Shown here: positions 1 to 8,826 of the stretch, in pieces | Position numbering within the stretch: position 1 is the first letter of the stretch | Layout: each line of letters opens with the position of its first letter | Translations under genes and position numbers: made by a program | The notes under the pieces: generated by a model | Database searches by the model: none | Told to the model about the DNA's origin: nothing | What the model saw: only the letters and a program-made list of their open reading frames with translations | Assembly (NCBI GenBank): GCA_902777385.1 | Contig: CACYTP010000005.1 | Span: 56,239-120,238, forward strand | Length of the DNA stretch: 64,000 nt | DNA from: an uncultured bacterium | GTDB taxonomy: Bacteria > Cyanobacteriota > Vampirovibrionia > Gastranaerophilales > Gastranaerophilaceae | Direction of reading: 5' to 3'

Positions 1-804
1 GCAACATTCTTAGAACATTCGGATAATATCGAAGATATACTTGAACTTACGGATCAGGCCATGTATATGTCCAAAAGGAACGGAAGAAACAGAGTTACTC
101 TTGCTAAACCTATGAGTGAAACTTCTTGGCAAGAACTTGCTGTTAGTGCATTTTTGGATATTCTTAACAAGAAGAAAATCCCGCTTTCCGAAGAGTTCAA
201 AAATGATTTGTCGTCAAAACTTCTTGCTTCAACTCCTCAAAGTGAGGTTTTGTATTCGGTTGCAGATTTGTTAACACAAACATATAACGATATGCACATG
301 CAGGGTGGGGTTAAACTCAAGGTTTTGGCTGCTGTTAGTCTTGCAAAACGATTTGATTTGTCAAAAGAAGAGATTGACAATCTGAAAATTGCAATGCTGC
401 TTTATGATATAGGAAACTTATTAATTCCTCAGGAAATATTTAAGAAAAAAGGACCGCTTACGCCTGAGGATAAGAAGTACATATACGAACACCCTGTAAT
501 TGCGGTCAGAGAGATTTTAAATCCTATTTCATATATTCAGGATGTTATTCCTATAATTGAGGCACATCATGAGAACTGGGATGGAACTGGGTATCCTGCG
601 AAGCTTTCTCACGAGAATATCCCTATGGCATCTCAGATTATATTAATTGTCGATGCGTTTTTTGCATTGACAGAACAACGTTCATACAGAGATAAATTAT
701 CTCCTAAGGAAGCTCTTGAAATTATCAAACAAGATGCCGGAGTTAAATGGAATAAAACATTGGTGGATGAGTTTGTTGCCCTTATTGAAAATGAATTAAA
801 ATAA
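1..804 (+). CDS. GGDEF-HD hybrid signalling protein, 5' end outside window
   Basis: The reading frame is open from base 1. The first 35 codons end in AMYMSKRNGRNRV, the typical last helix and strand of a GGDEF domain, so this is the C-terminal part of a longer protein and the ATG at 61 is internal. After it comes an HD-GYP-like domain. The second half is well conserved: EAHHE (558-572), DGTGYP (580-597) and a VDAFFAL..R.YR stretch. The metal-binding HD at 403-408 has become YD (YDIGN instead of HDIGK), so c-di-GMP phosphodiesterase activity is doubtful. It is followed with a one-base stop/start overlap by thiL. Inference: a sensor or scaffold protein in c-di-GMP signalling. Confidence 0.85.
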   Translation, partial: ATFLEHSDNIEDILELTDQAMYMSKRNGRNRVTLAKPMSETSWQELAVSAFLDILNKKKIPLSEEFKNDLSSKLLASTPQSEVLYSVADLLTQTYNDMHMQGGVKLKVLAAVSLAKRFDLSKEEIDNLKIAMLLYDIGNLLIPQEIFKKKGPLTPEDKKYIYEHPVIAVREILNPISYIQDVIPIIEAHHENWDGTGYPAKLSHENIPMASQIILIVDAFFALTEQRSYRDKLSPKEALEIIKQDAGVKWNKTLVDEFVALIENELK

Positions 805-1724
805 TGAAAGAAAAAGAATTTATAAAAATAATAACAGAAACTCTGCAATCTTCTTTTATCGGGGATGATTGTGCATTGTTGGAAGATTTAGGAATTACCG
901 TTACTCAGGATAGTCTTGTTGAGGATGTTCATTTTTCTTTAAAATTTGCGACTCCGTACCAAATTGGTTATAAATCCGTAATGGTAAATATTTCTGATAT
1001 TTGTGCAAGTGGTGCTGTTCCAAAATATCTTACCATAGCTTTATCGTTACCTGATAATATTGATGAAAGTTTTATAAAAGAATTTTACAGAGGGGCAAAA
1101 GCTGCTTCCGGAGAGGCTAAAATTGTCGGTGGGGATATTACGGGTGCTGACAAAATATATATTTCAGTGACCGCAATAGGTTGTACCAAGGAAAGGAAAA
1201 TATCTTCAAGAAAAAACGCTAAAATAGGGCAAAAAATTGTAATTTCAGGTGAACATGGCTCTTCCGGTATGGGATTAAGTATTTTGTGCAAAAATAATTA
1301 TACCGAATTTTCAGAAGAAGAAAGAAAAAGCTTTATAACTGCACATTTGATGCCTGAAGCACAGATTGAATTTTCTAAAAAGATTTCCACTTCACAAACA
1401 TCTGATTATGCAATGATGGATACTTCTGACGGTCTGGCTGATGCTTTATTTGCTATAGCAGAAGCCGGTAATGTTATGTTGGACGTGGATTTTGAGAGAA
1501 TACCGCATAAAAAATGTCTGGAAAAAATTAACGATTACAACAAAGTAATTCTGTATGGCGGAGAAGATTACGGATTGATAGCAACTGTAGATAATGCTGA
1601 CGGCTTAACTGTTATTGGTAAAGTTAAGAGCGGACAGGGTGTCAGAATAAATTACAAAGATTTTTCGGAATTTTTAACAAAACAAGATATAGAAAACAAT
1701 ACATATAATCATTTTAAGGAGTAA
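804..1724 (+). CDS. thiL: Thiamine-monophosphate kinase
   Basis: ThiL phosphorylates thiamine monophosphate with ATP to give thiamine diphosphate, the cofactor needed for example by the 2-oxoacid oxidoreductase at the end of this window. The 306-residue product has the family's N-terminal GDDCA, the D.LVEDVHF segment and GGDITGAD, which are metal and nucleotide ligands, and MMDTSDGLADAL in the C-terminal half. Its length is normal for ThiL. The ATG at 804 overlaps the TAA of the upstream gene, suggesting translational coupling. ispD follows after 3 bases in the same direction, so the three genes form one operon. Confidence 0.93.
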   Translation: MKEKEFIKIITETLQSSFIGDDCALLEDLGITVTQDSLVEDVHFSLKFATPYQIGYKSVMVNISDICASGAVPKYLTIALSLPDNIDESFIKEFYRGAKAASGEAKIVGGDITGADKIYISVTAIGCTKERKISSRKNAKIGQKIVISGEHGSSGMGLSILCKNNYTEFSEEERKSFITAHLMPEAQIEFSKKISTSQTSDYAMMDTSDGLADALFAIAEAGNVMLDVDFERIPHKKCLEKINDYNKVILYGGEDYGLIATVDNADGLTVIGKVKSGQGVRINYKDFSEFLTKQDIENNTYNHFKE

Positions 1725-1727
1725 GTA

Positions 1728-2381
1728 ATGACAATTAATGCGATAATAACAGCCGGCGGTACATCATCAAGATTTGGGACAAAAAATAAGCTGTTAGAAA
1801 AAATTAACGGTATAGAGGTTATTAAATATACTGTAGATGCTTTCAGATACTCTAATGTGGATAAAATAATTATATGTGCAAATATTTCTATAATGCAGGA
1901 TTTGAAAAATATATTTAAAGATTACGGTAATATTGACATTATAGAGGGCGGGGATACTCGTCAGCAGTCAGTTTATAACGGATTAAAACATGAAAAATGT
2001 GACTATGTTATTATTCATGACGGGGCAAGACCTCTTATTACAACAGAATTAATTAATGTATGTGTTGAAATGGTTAAAGAAGTAAAAGCTTTATCTGTTA
2101 TGACAAAGACAATAGATACAATCAAAGAAGTTGAACACGGTAAGATAGTTAAAACTATTGATCGTTCTAAATTGTATAATACTCAAACTCCTCAGGCATT
2201 TGAATATGATTTAATAATGAAAGCTCACCGGAAGTATGAGGGAAGTAATTTTACAGATGATGCCGGCATGGTTGAAAAAATGGGAGAAGCCGTGTATGTT
2301 GTTGATGGCAGTTACAAGAATATCAAAATTACTACTCAAAGTGATATTGAGCTTGCAAAAGTTTACCTGCAAAGTATGTAA
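1728..2381 (+). CDS. ispD: 2-C-methyl-D-erythritol 4-phosphate cytidylyltransferase
   Basis: IspD transfers CMP from CTP to methylerythritol phosphate, the third step of the non-mevalonate isoprenoid pathway. The 217-residue protein has the nucleotide-binding AGGTSSRFG loop (residues 9-17), the HDGARP motif (97-102) and TDDAGMVE (175-182), all hallmarks of IspD. A GGAG ribosome-binding site lies just before the ATG, inside the end of thiL. It is the last gene of the thiL operon and faces the next gene tail to tail with only 5 bases between. No IspF domain is fused to it. Confidence 0.95.
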   Translation: MTINAIITAGGTSSRFGTKNKLLEKINGIEVIKYTVDAFRYSNVDKIIICANISIMQDLKNIFKDYGNIDIIEGGDTRQQSVYNGLKHEKCDYVIIHDGARPLITTELINVCVEMVKEVKALSVMTKTIDTIKEVEHGKIVKTIDRSKLYNTQTPQAFEYDLIMKAHRKYEGSNFTDDAGMVEKMGEAVYVVDGSYKNIKITTQSDIELAKVYLQSM

Positions 2382-2386
2382 TTCTT

Positions 2387-3685
2387 TTATTGTTTAATTA
2401 CTTCTGCCAAAGCATTGACTACATCAGGATCCCATTTATGGGTAGCTTCTTCTTTTAAAATAGATAAAGCCTTTTCAGGTTCCATAGCCTTACGGTACGG
2501 GCGATCCGTAGTCATTGCACAAAAAGCATCTGCAACTGCAATAATCCTTGAACCAAACGGAATAGACATTCCTTTAAGTCCTTCAGGAGTGCCGGAACCG
2601 TCAAAACGTTCCTTTTGATATGTTACATAAGGTACAACTTCTGACAGGAAGTTAATATTCATAAGTAAATTAACACCTATATTAGATTGTTTCTGCATCA
2701 TAGCGAGTTCTTCAGGTGTGAATTTGCTGCTTGAAGAGAACATTGCTTCCGGCAGCATGATTTTACCGATATTCTGTAGAAGTCCTGCATAATATATTAA
2801 GTCTGTTGTTTTTTCGTTTAATCCGATTTGCTTACAAATTTTTCTTGCAAGTTCTGCGGTATTCTTAGAATGAGAAACCTTATAATGACCTTTTGTATCT
2901 ACTGCACGGGCAAGATGTTCAACAAAACCCTGCTGATATTCGCATAAATCTCCGATTTGTGCCGTCAATTCTGCTCTGGAATGCTTCAAATCACTTTCAA
3001 ATGCTTCTTCATCTTCCATTAGGTGATTTGTATTATCAATTTCACCCTGCAAAGCCATTGATGCGGCAAAAAGTTTTGCCATGCTTTCTAACAGAGTCAG
3101 ATAAGATTTTTCTATCAGACTTGCTTTTTTATCCTCAATAGCAATAACGCCCACCTTCTTTGAATTGGAGGACATAGGTACAGCTGTTATACCGTCAGCG
3201 GATATTGTATCACATTCTACAAAACATACGCTGATGATAGATTTTTCACCGAGTTTATATCCGTTTCTTCTTAAATTTTCAACGGAAGAACCTACAAGTA
3301 CCAAGTCAAAATCAGGATTTGCCAATCCTCTTGCATAATCTTTTGCAAGATAAATATTACATTTTTCAACTTCCAACATTTGAACGATAGATTTAGCAAT
3401 AGCTGTATATATAGCATAATCAGCTTTGCTTTCAAAATTTAAAACACATAAAGTATTTTTTAGGGAATAAATGGATACCAGCTCTTTAAGCTGTTCTATA
3501 AGTCTTTTCTTTTTATCTTTTGCATTAGTACTTATTTTTTTAGCCAAATCCTCTGAAATCAAGTGTTCTGACATAAAATCACCAAGATTTAATGCAAAAA
3601 TTTCTTCTATCGGGTCTGCACCGGCAAAATATTCTTCGGATTGTCCGAAAAGTGATATGCCTGTGTTTTTTTCATTGTTTTCCAT
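2387..3685 (-). CDS. HD-GYP-like protein with degenerate active site
   Basis: This 432-residue protein has an N-terminal region (about 70-215) of alternating strands and helices that may be a GAF-like sensor, a helical linker, and a C-terminal HD-GYP-type fold (about 255-430). The fold is recognisable from SHSKNTAELA (271-280), GSRIIAVADAF and DRPYR (394-398). Its catalytic signature is lost: HD is replaced by QN at 304-305, the HHE motif by YQKE (356-359), and GYP by GTP (365-367). It is unlikely to hydrolyse c-di-GMP. It resembles the partial protein at the window start, which is also degenerate, so both may be non-catalytic binding or scaffold proteins. Monocistronic by position. Confidence 0.8.
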   Translation of the reverse strand: MENNEKNTGISLFGQSEEYFAGADPIEEIFALNLGDFMSEHLISEDLAKKISTNAKDKKKRLIEQLKELVSIYSLKNTLCVLNFESKADYAIYTAIAKSIVQMLEVEKCNIYLAKDYARGLANPDFDLVLVGSSVENLRRNGYKLGEKSIISVCFVECDTISADGITAVPMSSNSKKVGVIAIEDKKASLIEKSYLTLLESMAKLFAASMALQGEIDNTNHLMEDEEAFESDLKHSRAELTAQIGDLCEYQQGFVEHLARAVDTKGHYKVSHSKNTAELARKICKQIGLNEKTTDLIYYAGLLQNIGKIMLPEAMFSSSSKFTPEELAMMQKQSNIGVNLLMNINFLSEVVPYVTYQKERFDGSGTPEGLKGMSIPFGSRIIAVADAFCAMTTDRPYRKAMEPEKALSILKEEATHKWDPDVVNALAEVIKQ

Positions 3686-3805
3686 TAAAATATTTCCTTC
3701 TACTTGGTTGCTTTTGTTTTATGTTACGGCATGACATAATAAAAACTTGAATACTTTTTTACAAAAATTCATCCAAATGGAGGATATATGAGTTAAGGAT
3801 GTATA

Positions 3806-3835
3806 AAAAAACACCTGCTATTATAAACAGGTGCT
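3806..3835 (-). terminator. Intrinsic terminator of the coaD cluster
   Basis: On the reverse strand CACCTG pairs with CAGGTG across a 10-base loop and is followed by a run of T. It sits 25-50 bases past the stop of the gene at 3859-4452, at the end of the reverse-strand coaD cluster. Confidence 0.8.
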
Positions 3836-3858
3836 TCTCTAATCTTTTTTATAAATTA

Positions 3859-4452
3859 TTATTTCATTGCGTAATCAGGAGTTTTGTTTGAATCATAATA
3901 TGATGACGCAGAACCTGCTGTAGCTCTCTGCTGTTCTAAATATACCTGATTACTTTTTACAACCTGCTGTAATTTGTTCAAGCCAGTTTCAATATCAGTA
4001 AGAATTTGCTCAGCATAAATTTCAGCACCTTCTTTCTTTCTCATTGCATCTTCTGCTGCCTGAGAACGAATACTGTCAGCTTCTTCCAGTGCTTTTCTCT
4101 TTAATTCTTCACATTCTTCCTGAACCTGATTTCTTATTCTGATACCTTCACGCTCAACTGCTTTAATAAAATCAGCTTCGCTTAATTTTCTTTCAGCTTC
4201 CATTTGAGCATCAGCAATAATTTTTTCAGCTTTTTGCTGTGCTTCCATTTGCAACTCTTCACGGCGTTTCAGAAAAGCTCTTGCTTCCTGAACCTCTACC
4301 GGTAATGTTGCATATATTCTTTCAATCAATGTATATATTTCTTCAGGTTTTACAACTACAAATTTATTAGGAATAATAGTAAAACCATCCTCAATAGCTA
4401 ACTCTAATAACTTTAATAAATCAAATACTCCACTTTGTTGCATGTCAATCAC
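3859..4452 (-). CDS. Coiled-coil protein of the coaD-linked 'ATPase' family
   Basis: A 197-residue protein with a short N-terminal module (about 8-58) that ends in a LP.EV.EAR pattern. It is followed by a long charged helix (about 60-165) rich in Glu, Lys, Gln and Ala, as in ATP synthase b-subunit or DivIVA-like stalks. I recognise the overall pattern from a family that sits next to coaD in many Clostridia and is often mis-annotated as an ATPase or V-type ATPase subunit H; its function is not established. The GTG start is chosen because a GAAAGG ribosome site lies 8 bases upstream; the in-frame ATG at 4443 would be too far from it. The neighbour at 4545 carries two copies of the same module. 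Confidence 0.75.
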   Translation of the reverse strand: MIDMQQSGVFDLLKLLELAIEDGFTIIPNKFVVVKPEEIYTLIERIYATLPVEVQEARAFLKRREELQMEAQQKAEKIIADAQMEAERKLSEADFIKAVEREGIRIRNQVQEECEELKRKALEEADSIRSQAAEDAMRKKEGAEIYAEQILTDIETGLNKLQQVVKSNQVYLEQQRATAGSASSYYDSNKTPDYAMK

Positions 4453-4544
4453 ACATATTACCTTTCTAACTACATGATTTTACATAAGCTGAAAATAATT
4501 GTCAAATAATTTCAAATAAAAAACAAACATGTCCTTAACATATT

Positions 4545-4904
4545 TTACGATTTGAACATTTGTCTTGCAATTTGAATGTTCACAGGCAAATCTGCATATA
4601 TATTATCAATTATTTCACACATTTTATCGTGTGGTAAAACGACGTAAGCATTAAAAAGACAATATCCGCTTTCAACAATCATAATCAATCTCTCAATATG
4701 ACTAAATACACTGTTTTCACCGGAATGTATAATCCTCTGTTCTGCCTCCAACAGCTCAACCGGCAAGCTTTCTTTAATCTCAAATATTATATTTAAGATT
4801 TCCTTTTTATTGCATATTACATATGTTTTTGTCAAAAGTGATAAACCGTTATCAAGAGCTATTTCAAGATTTTTGAGTTTATCGTATATATTACCTGTTT
4901 CCAT
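4545..4904 (-). CDS. Small protein with two copies of the coaD-linked module
   Basis: A 119-residue protein made almost only of two tandem copies of a module of about 50 residues (about 5-55 and 65-117). Each copy has the pattern: amphipathic helix, ..V..G..L...., YV..., a KKEI/HDKM helix, SLPVELLEAE or DLPVNIQIAR. The same module forms the N-terminus of the next protein (3859-4452). It starts on the last base of the coaD stop codon, so it is translationally coupled to coaD. No catalytic motif is visible. I infer an adaptor or oligomerisation unit that arose by duplication. Confidence 0.7.
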   Translation of the reverse strand: METGNIYDKLKNLEIALDNGLSLLTKTYVICNKKEILNIIFEIKESLPVELLEAEQRIIHSGENSVFSHIERLIMIVESGYCLFNAYVVLPHDKMCEIIDNIYADLPVNIQIARQMFKS

Positions 4905-5377
4905 TATTTTTTCTCCATAAGGTAGTTATACACAGGCTCAGGAACAAATTTTGATATATCACCGTTATTAATATAGATTTCCTTTATTGTACTGGAGGAA
5001 ATAAAATTATATTTAGGTTTTGTTGTCAGAAAAACTGTTCTGATTTCTTCACACAATGCACTGTTTGCCTGAGAAAGCTGAAGCTCGTACTCAAAATCTG
5101 AAACGGCTCTCAATCCTCTTATCAGAACTTTTGCTCTTTTTTTCTTTGCATATTCTATTGTTAAGCCGTCAAAACTGTCAACTTCAACATTATTAAAATC
5201 TTTGGTACTTTCTTTTATTAGTTTAACTCTTTCTTCAATAGGTAAAAATCCTTTTTTTTCAGAATTTTTGGCTACTGCTATAATAACTTTATCAAAAATT
5301 TCTGCTCCGGTTTTTAAAATATCCAAATGACCTTTTGTAACCGGATCAAAGCTTCCCGGATATATTGCAATTTTCAT
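4904..5377 (-). CDS. coaD: Phosphopantetheine adenylyltransferase
   Basis: CoaD transfers AMP from ATP to 4'-phosphopantetheine, the next-to-last step of coenzyme A synthesis. The 157-residue protein starts with the nucleotidyltransferase signature YPGSFDPVTKGH (residues 6-17). It also has the RGLRAVSDFEYE segment and the ISSSTIKE motif near the C-terminus, all typical of CoaD. Length is normal. It is first in a three-gene reverse-strand cluster and diverges from tyrS across a 146-base gap that should hold both promoters. Confidence 0.96.
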   Translation of the reverse strand: MKIAIYPGSFDPVTKGHLDILKTGAEIFDKVIIAVAKNSEKKGFLPIEERVKLIKESTKDFNNVEVDSFDGLTIEYAKKKRAKVLIRGLRAVSDFEYELQLSQANSALCEEIRTVFLTTKPKYNFISSSTIKEIYINNGDISKFVPEPVYNYLMEKK

Positions 5378-5523
5378 AAAATATTCCTTTCTGTGAATAG
5401 AATTATACGACAGAATAAAAAATAAGTCTATCCGAAAATAAGGGACATTGTTTTATTGCTGAAAAATTTATTATATTTGTGTTAAAATTCAGGTATTGAA
5501 TATTTACACAAGAAGGAGAAGTA

Positions 5524-6747
5524 ATGAAAATATTTGAAGAACTTCAGGCAAGAGGCTTAATTGCACAAGTTACCGATAATGATGAAATTCGTGACTTAAT
5601 AAATAATGGCGGAGCCAGATTTTATATAGGATTTGACCCTACGGCAGATTCATTACATGTGGGGCATTTCATGGCATTATGCCTGATGAAGAGATTACAG
5701 ATGGCAGGGAATAAGCCTGTTGTTCTTATTGGCGGCGGAACAGGTTATATAGGCGATCCGTCCGGTCGTACCGATATGCGTTCCATGATGACACCTGAGG
5801 TTATTCAGCACAATTGTGATTGTTTTAAAAAGCAGATGGAAAGATTTATAACTTTTGGTGATGATGCAGCCATTATGGTTAATAATGCGGACTGGTTATT
5901 AAAACTAAATTATATTGAACTTTTAAGAGAGGTTGGAGCATGCTTTTCCGTAAATAATATGTTAAGAGCTGAATGCTATAAGCAAAGAATGGAAAAAGGT
6001 TTAAGCTTTTTGGAATTCAATTACATGATTATGCAGGCATTTGATTTTTATCATTTACATCAACATTACGGATGCAATATGCAGTTTGGCGGTGACGATC
6101 AGTGGAGTAATATGCTGGCAGGTACAGAATTAATCAGAAAGAAAACCGGTGAAGACGCTTATGCAATGACCATAACCCTTTTAATGAACAGCGAAGGTAA
6201 GAAAATGGGTAAAACTGCCAAAGGTGCAGTATGGCTTGATCCGAATAAAACTTCTCCGTTTGAATTTTATCAGTATTGGCGAAATGTTGATGATGCTGAC
6301 GTTATGAAATGTATTAGAATGCTAACGTTTATTCCTATTGAAGAAATTGAACAAATGGAAAAATGGGAAGATAACAGAATTAACGAGAAAAAAGAAATTC
6401 TCGCATACGAACTTACATCTCTCGTTCACGGCAGCGAAGAGGCAGATAAGGCAAAAACCGCCGCTTATGCATTATTTAGCGGAAACGGTGATAGCGAAAA
6501 TATGCCGACAACCGAGTTAACGTCTGATGATTTTCAAGATGGTGTAATTTCTATTACAAATCTTCTTGTAAAATGCGGTTTGACTGCAAGTAAAGGCGAA
6601 GCAAAACGTTTAATTCAGCAAGGTGGTGTAAGTGTTAATGATGCTGTGATTAGTGCTTTAGATAAATCTTTTACAGAAAAAGATGTGAAGGACGGTTTGA
6701 AAATTAAGAAGGGCAAAAAGCACTTCCATAAAGCCATTTTAGCTTAG
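5524..6747 (+). CDS. tyrS: Tyrosyl-tRNA synthetase
   Basis: A class I aminoacyl-tRNA synthetase that charges tRNA-Tyr. The 407-residue protein has the HVGH version of the HIGH motif (45-48), the KMGKT version of KMSKS (227-231) and a C-terminal S4 RNA-binding domain (about 340-405). The FDPTADSLHVGH context and long insertion fit the bacterial TyrRS type. An AGAAGGAG ribosome-binding site lies 5-8 bases before the ATG. I see no T-box leader upstream, so regulation is not of the Firmicutes type. Confidence 0.96.
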   Translation: MKIFEELQARGLIAQVTDNDEIRDLINNGGARFYIGFDPTADSLHVGHFMALCLMKRLQMAGNKPVVLIGGGTGYIGDPSGRTDMRSMMTPEVIQHNCDCFKKQMERFITFGDDAAIMVNNADWLLKLNYIELLREVGACFSVNNMLRAECYKQRMEKGLSFLEFNYMIMQAFDFYHLHQHYGCNMQFGGDDQWSNMLAGTELIRKKTGEDAYAMTITLLMNSEGKKMGKTAKGAVWLDPNKTSPFEFYQYWRNVDDADVMKCIRMLTFIPIEEIEQMEKWEDNRINEKKEILAYELTSLVHGSEEADKAKTAAYALFSGNGDSENMPTTELTSDDFQDGVISITNLLVKCGLTASKGEAKRLIQQGGVSVNDAVISALDKSFTEKDVKDGLKIKKGKKHFHKAILA

Positions 6748-6754
6748 AATGATT

Positions 6755-7654
6755 TTACTTGATTTCAACCCATACATTACGGTTAGTTAAACCCTTCAGT
6801 GTATTCCTGCGGAGTTTGACTGATTTGTATTGGATTTCTGCAATATTCTCTCCGTCAGAATTCCATACACCGTATTTACCGTTTTTCTTTACCAAAATAT
6901 ATTCACCAAGTTCTTTTATTTTGTCATAATCAGGATTAAGTATAATATGCCCCGTCTTATCTGCTAATCCGTATTTGTGATAACGTTTTAAAATAAATAA
7001 ATCAGAAACTTGTTTAATTTTTTCACAATCGTTTTTTACAAGAGTATTGTTATTAATATCAGTGATGCCATAATATCCGTTTAATTTTGTAAGGAAAATG
7101 CCGTGACCTTTTGCCTCAAAACTTTTATATTTTATCGGTACAACAGTATTTTCTTCCAAATCTATTATCCCGTATTTTCTATCAAATTTTACCAGTATTC
7201 TGTTTGGTTCAATTTCTTCCATACGGGTATATTTTCTTGTTGTCAGTATTTTTGCATTTTCATCTATAATTTGGTAACTTTTATTTTTGTTAATTATAAA
7301 GTAGTGTTTAGTGTCTGAAATAATATGTTTTACACTATTGCAATCGCCAACCAGTACAGAGCCGTCTGAGTTGTATATCGTGCTGTTAGTGAAGATTCTT
7401 CTTGTACCGTCTGAGTAGTAGTTGGTTATTGTTTCCGTAATGGCATAATGTTTATCGCAATTTGGGAAATTAACTTTATCCGTGCGAGAGTCCTTGTTAA
7501 TAAGATAAACAGGATTGGAAGAATTGCTGTTACCGGAATGGTATGTATGATTATGTAAATGTCCATGTGAATGATTGATACACTGTGAAGAATGTGCGGT
7601 CGCTATGGGACAGCAAAACACGGTTAATACCAAAAACAAAACTATTTTTTTCAT
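6755..7654 (-). CDS. Secreted WG-repeat protein with His-rich N-terminus
   Basis: A 299-residue protein with a clear signal peptide (about 1-20, MKK then a hydrophobic core ending ATAHS). Next comes a histidine- and asparagine-rich stretch (about 21-50, with nine His in roughly 25 residues). The C-terminal half has at least four WG-type repeats of about 40 residues, each with a (K/Y)YG(I/L/V) core followed by D..G/N and an acidic strand. WG repeats are thought to be beta-propeller-like or binding units in secreted proteins. The His-rich part might bind metal, but this is only inference. Convergent with tyrS. Confidence 0.75.
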   Translation of the reverse strand: MKKIVLFLVLTVFCCPIATAHSSQCINHSHGHLHNHTYHSGNSNSSNPVYLINKDSRTDKVNFPNCDKHYAITETITNYYSDGTRRIFTNSTIYNSDGSVLVGDCNSVKHIISDTKHYFIINKNKSYQIIDENAKILTTRKYTRMEEIEPNRILVKFDRKYGIIDLEENTVVPIKYKSFEAKGHGIFLTKLNGYYGITDINNNTLVKNDCEKIKQVSDLFILKRYHKYGLADKTGHIILNPDYDKIKELGEYILVKKNGKYGVWNSDGENIAEIQYKSVKLRRNTLKGLTNRNVWVEIK

Positions 7655-7848
7655 ACTGAAAATTTCTCCATCACTTCTACTACTATTATAACACTTGTAG
7701 TATAAATTTTGTTCATTTTTTTCAAAATGTTAAATTCAAAAAGCAGTAATAAATGCCGTTGCATGGATAAAATAACAACATAAATATTGTTGTACAATAA
7801 ATTCGAATTGTATATCCAGATTAAACGAATGATTTTATCGTAATATTC

Positions 7849-7877
7849 TTGACCGTATATTTAAAATTTGATACAAT
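7849..7877 (+). promoter_or_regulatory. Sigma-70-type promoter of the motor operon
   Basis: TTGACC at 7849-7854 and TACAAT at 7872-7877 are separated by exactly 17 bases. A transcript starting near 7884 would have a leader of about 20 bases carrying the GGAGAG ribosome site of the gene at 7905. Confidence 0.65.
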
Positions 7878-7904
7878 TTCGGTAAAAGAACGGAGAGAGT
7901 ATTT

Positions 7905-8810
7905 ATGGGATTTTTACATATATTTACGGATATTCCAATCGATATAGTATTGATACTGTTTATTGGTTCAACGGTTTTCACTATCAATAAATACACATTT
8001 GTAAATAAAAATTTGAAATTGCTGGCATCATTTTTCGGTAATTTTAAAAAAACGGATTTGAATTTCAGATTTAAAGAGATAGATGAGTGGATGTCACACA
8101 ATCCTTATGTGCTTGGACCTTGGTTAGAGTTTAAAAATACACTTGTATTCTCTGAATCAATTGCATTGAAAGGACAGAATAACAATCTGACATATCAAGA
8201 GGTGTCTTCAACAGTTCAGTATATTCAGACAACAGTTGATCCTTTGTATTTTTTTGAAGAAGAATCTCTGATTACATCAAGATTTAATTATAAGTTTATC
8301 CAATCAGTATCAACAATCTTAACAGGTTGCGGTCCGTTGTTTACATTCTTGAATATTGCATTAGCGTTCGGTAAAGTAACATTTGAGTCACAGGAAAAAA
8401 CTCTTGCATCATTATCAGGGTTTATCGGTTCCATGCAAACAGCAGCGTTAGTTTCCGTTGTTGCGGTATCTTGTTCATTGATATTTATTATATTTGAGAA
8501 ACTTGCATACAATAATCTGTGTAAGAAACCTTTATATGCTGCACAAAGTGCAATTTCAAAATTATTTGATAATATTTCTTCGGAAAAATTCCTGCTGGAA
8601 TTGTTAAAAGAAACAAAAATCCAAAACAATGCTTTGCAGAATTTGATAAGTGAATTACCGGAAAACTTTAAGGTAGCGTTGAATTCAGGTATTGCAAGCA
8701 ACCTTGTTCCATATTTGGAAAACTTGATTTACGGTATGAATTTGAACAACAAGAATATCAAGGAAGCGATTGCTGCAAATAAGAAAGATGATGTAGACGA
8801 TTTATTTTAA
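7905..8810 (+). CDS. MotA/ExbB-type proton channel protein, ZorA-like
   Basis: A 301-residue inner-membrane protein with predicted transmembrane helices at about 10-27, 133-156 and 172-198. The block VSTILTGCGPLFTFLNIALAFG (split about 135-156) and the following EKTLASLSGFIGSMQTAAL are what I recognise from ZorA proteins of Zorya anti-phage systems, a MotA relative. In that family ZorA and ZorB form a proton-driven, peptidoglycan-anchored motor. Here the long C-terminal tail of classical ZorA is absent; only about 100 residues follow the last helix. The partner gene follows after 16 bases. No ZorC, ZorD or ZorE gene lies nearby, so defence function is not shown. Confidence 0.75.
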   Translation: MGFLHIFTDIPIDIVLILFIGSTVFTINKYTFVNKNLKLLASFFGNFKKTDLNFRFKEIDEWMSHNPYVLGPWLEFKNTLVFSESIALKGQNNNLTYQEVSSTVQYIQTTVDPLYFFEEESLITSRFNYKFIQSVSTILTGCGPLFTFLNIALAFGKVTFESQEKTLASLSGFIGSMQTAALVSVVAVSCSLIFIIFEKLAYNNLCKKPLYAAQSAISKLFDNISSEKFLLELLKETKIQNNALQNLISELPENFKVALNSGIASNLVPYLENLIYGMNLNNKNIKEAIAANKKDDVDDLF

Positions 8811-8826
8811 CAAGTGAGGAAAAACG

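Noticed and set aside
5378..5523. T-box leader for tyrS
   Set aside because: No specifier loop, T-box sequence or terminator is present between coaD and tyrS; trpS also lacks one.
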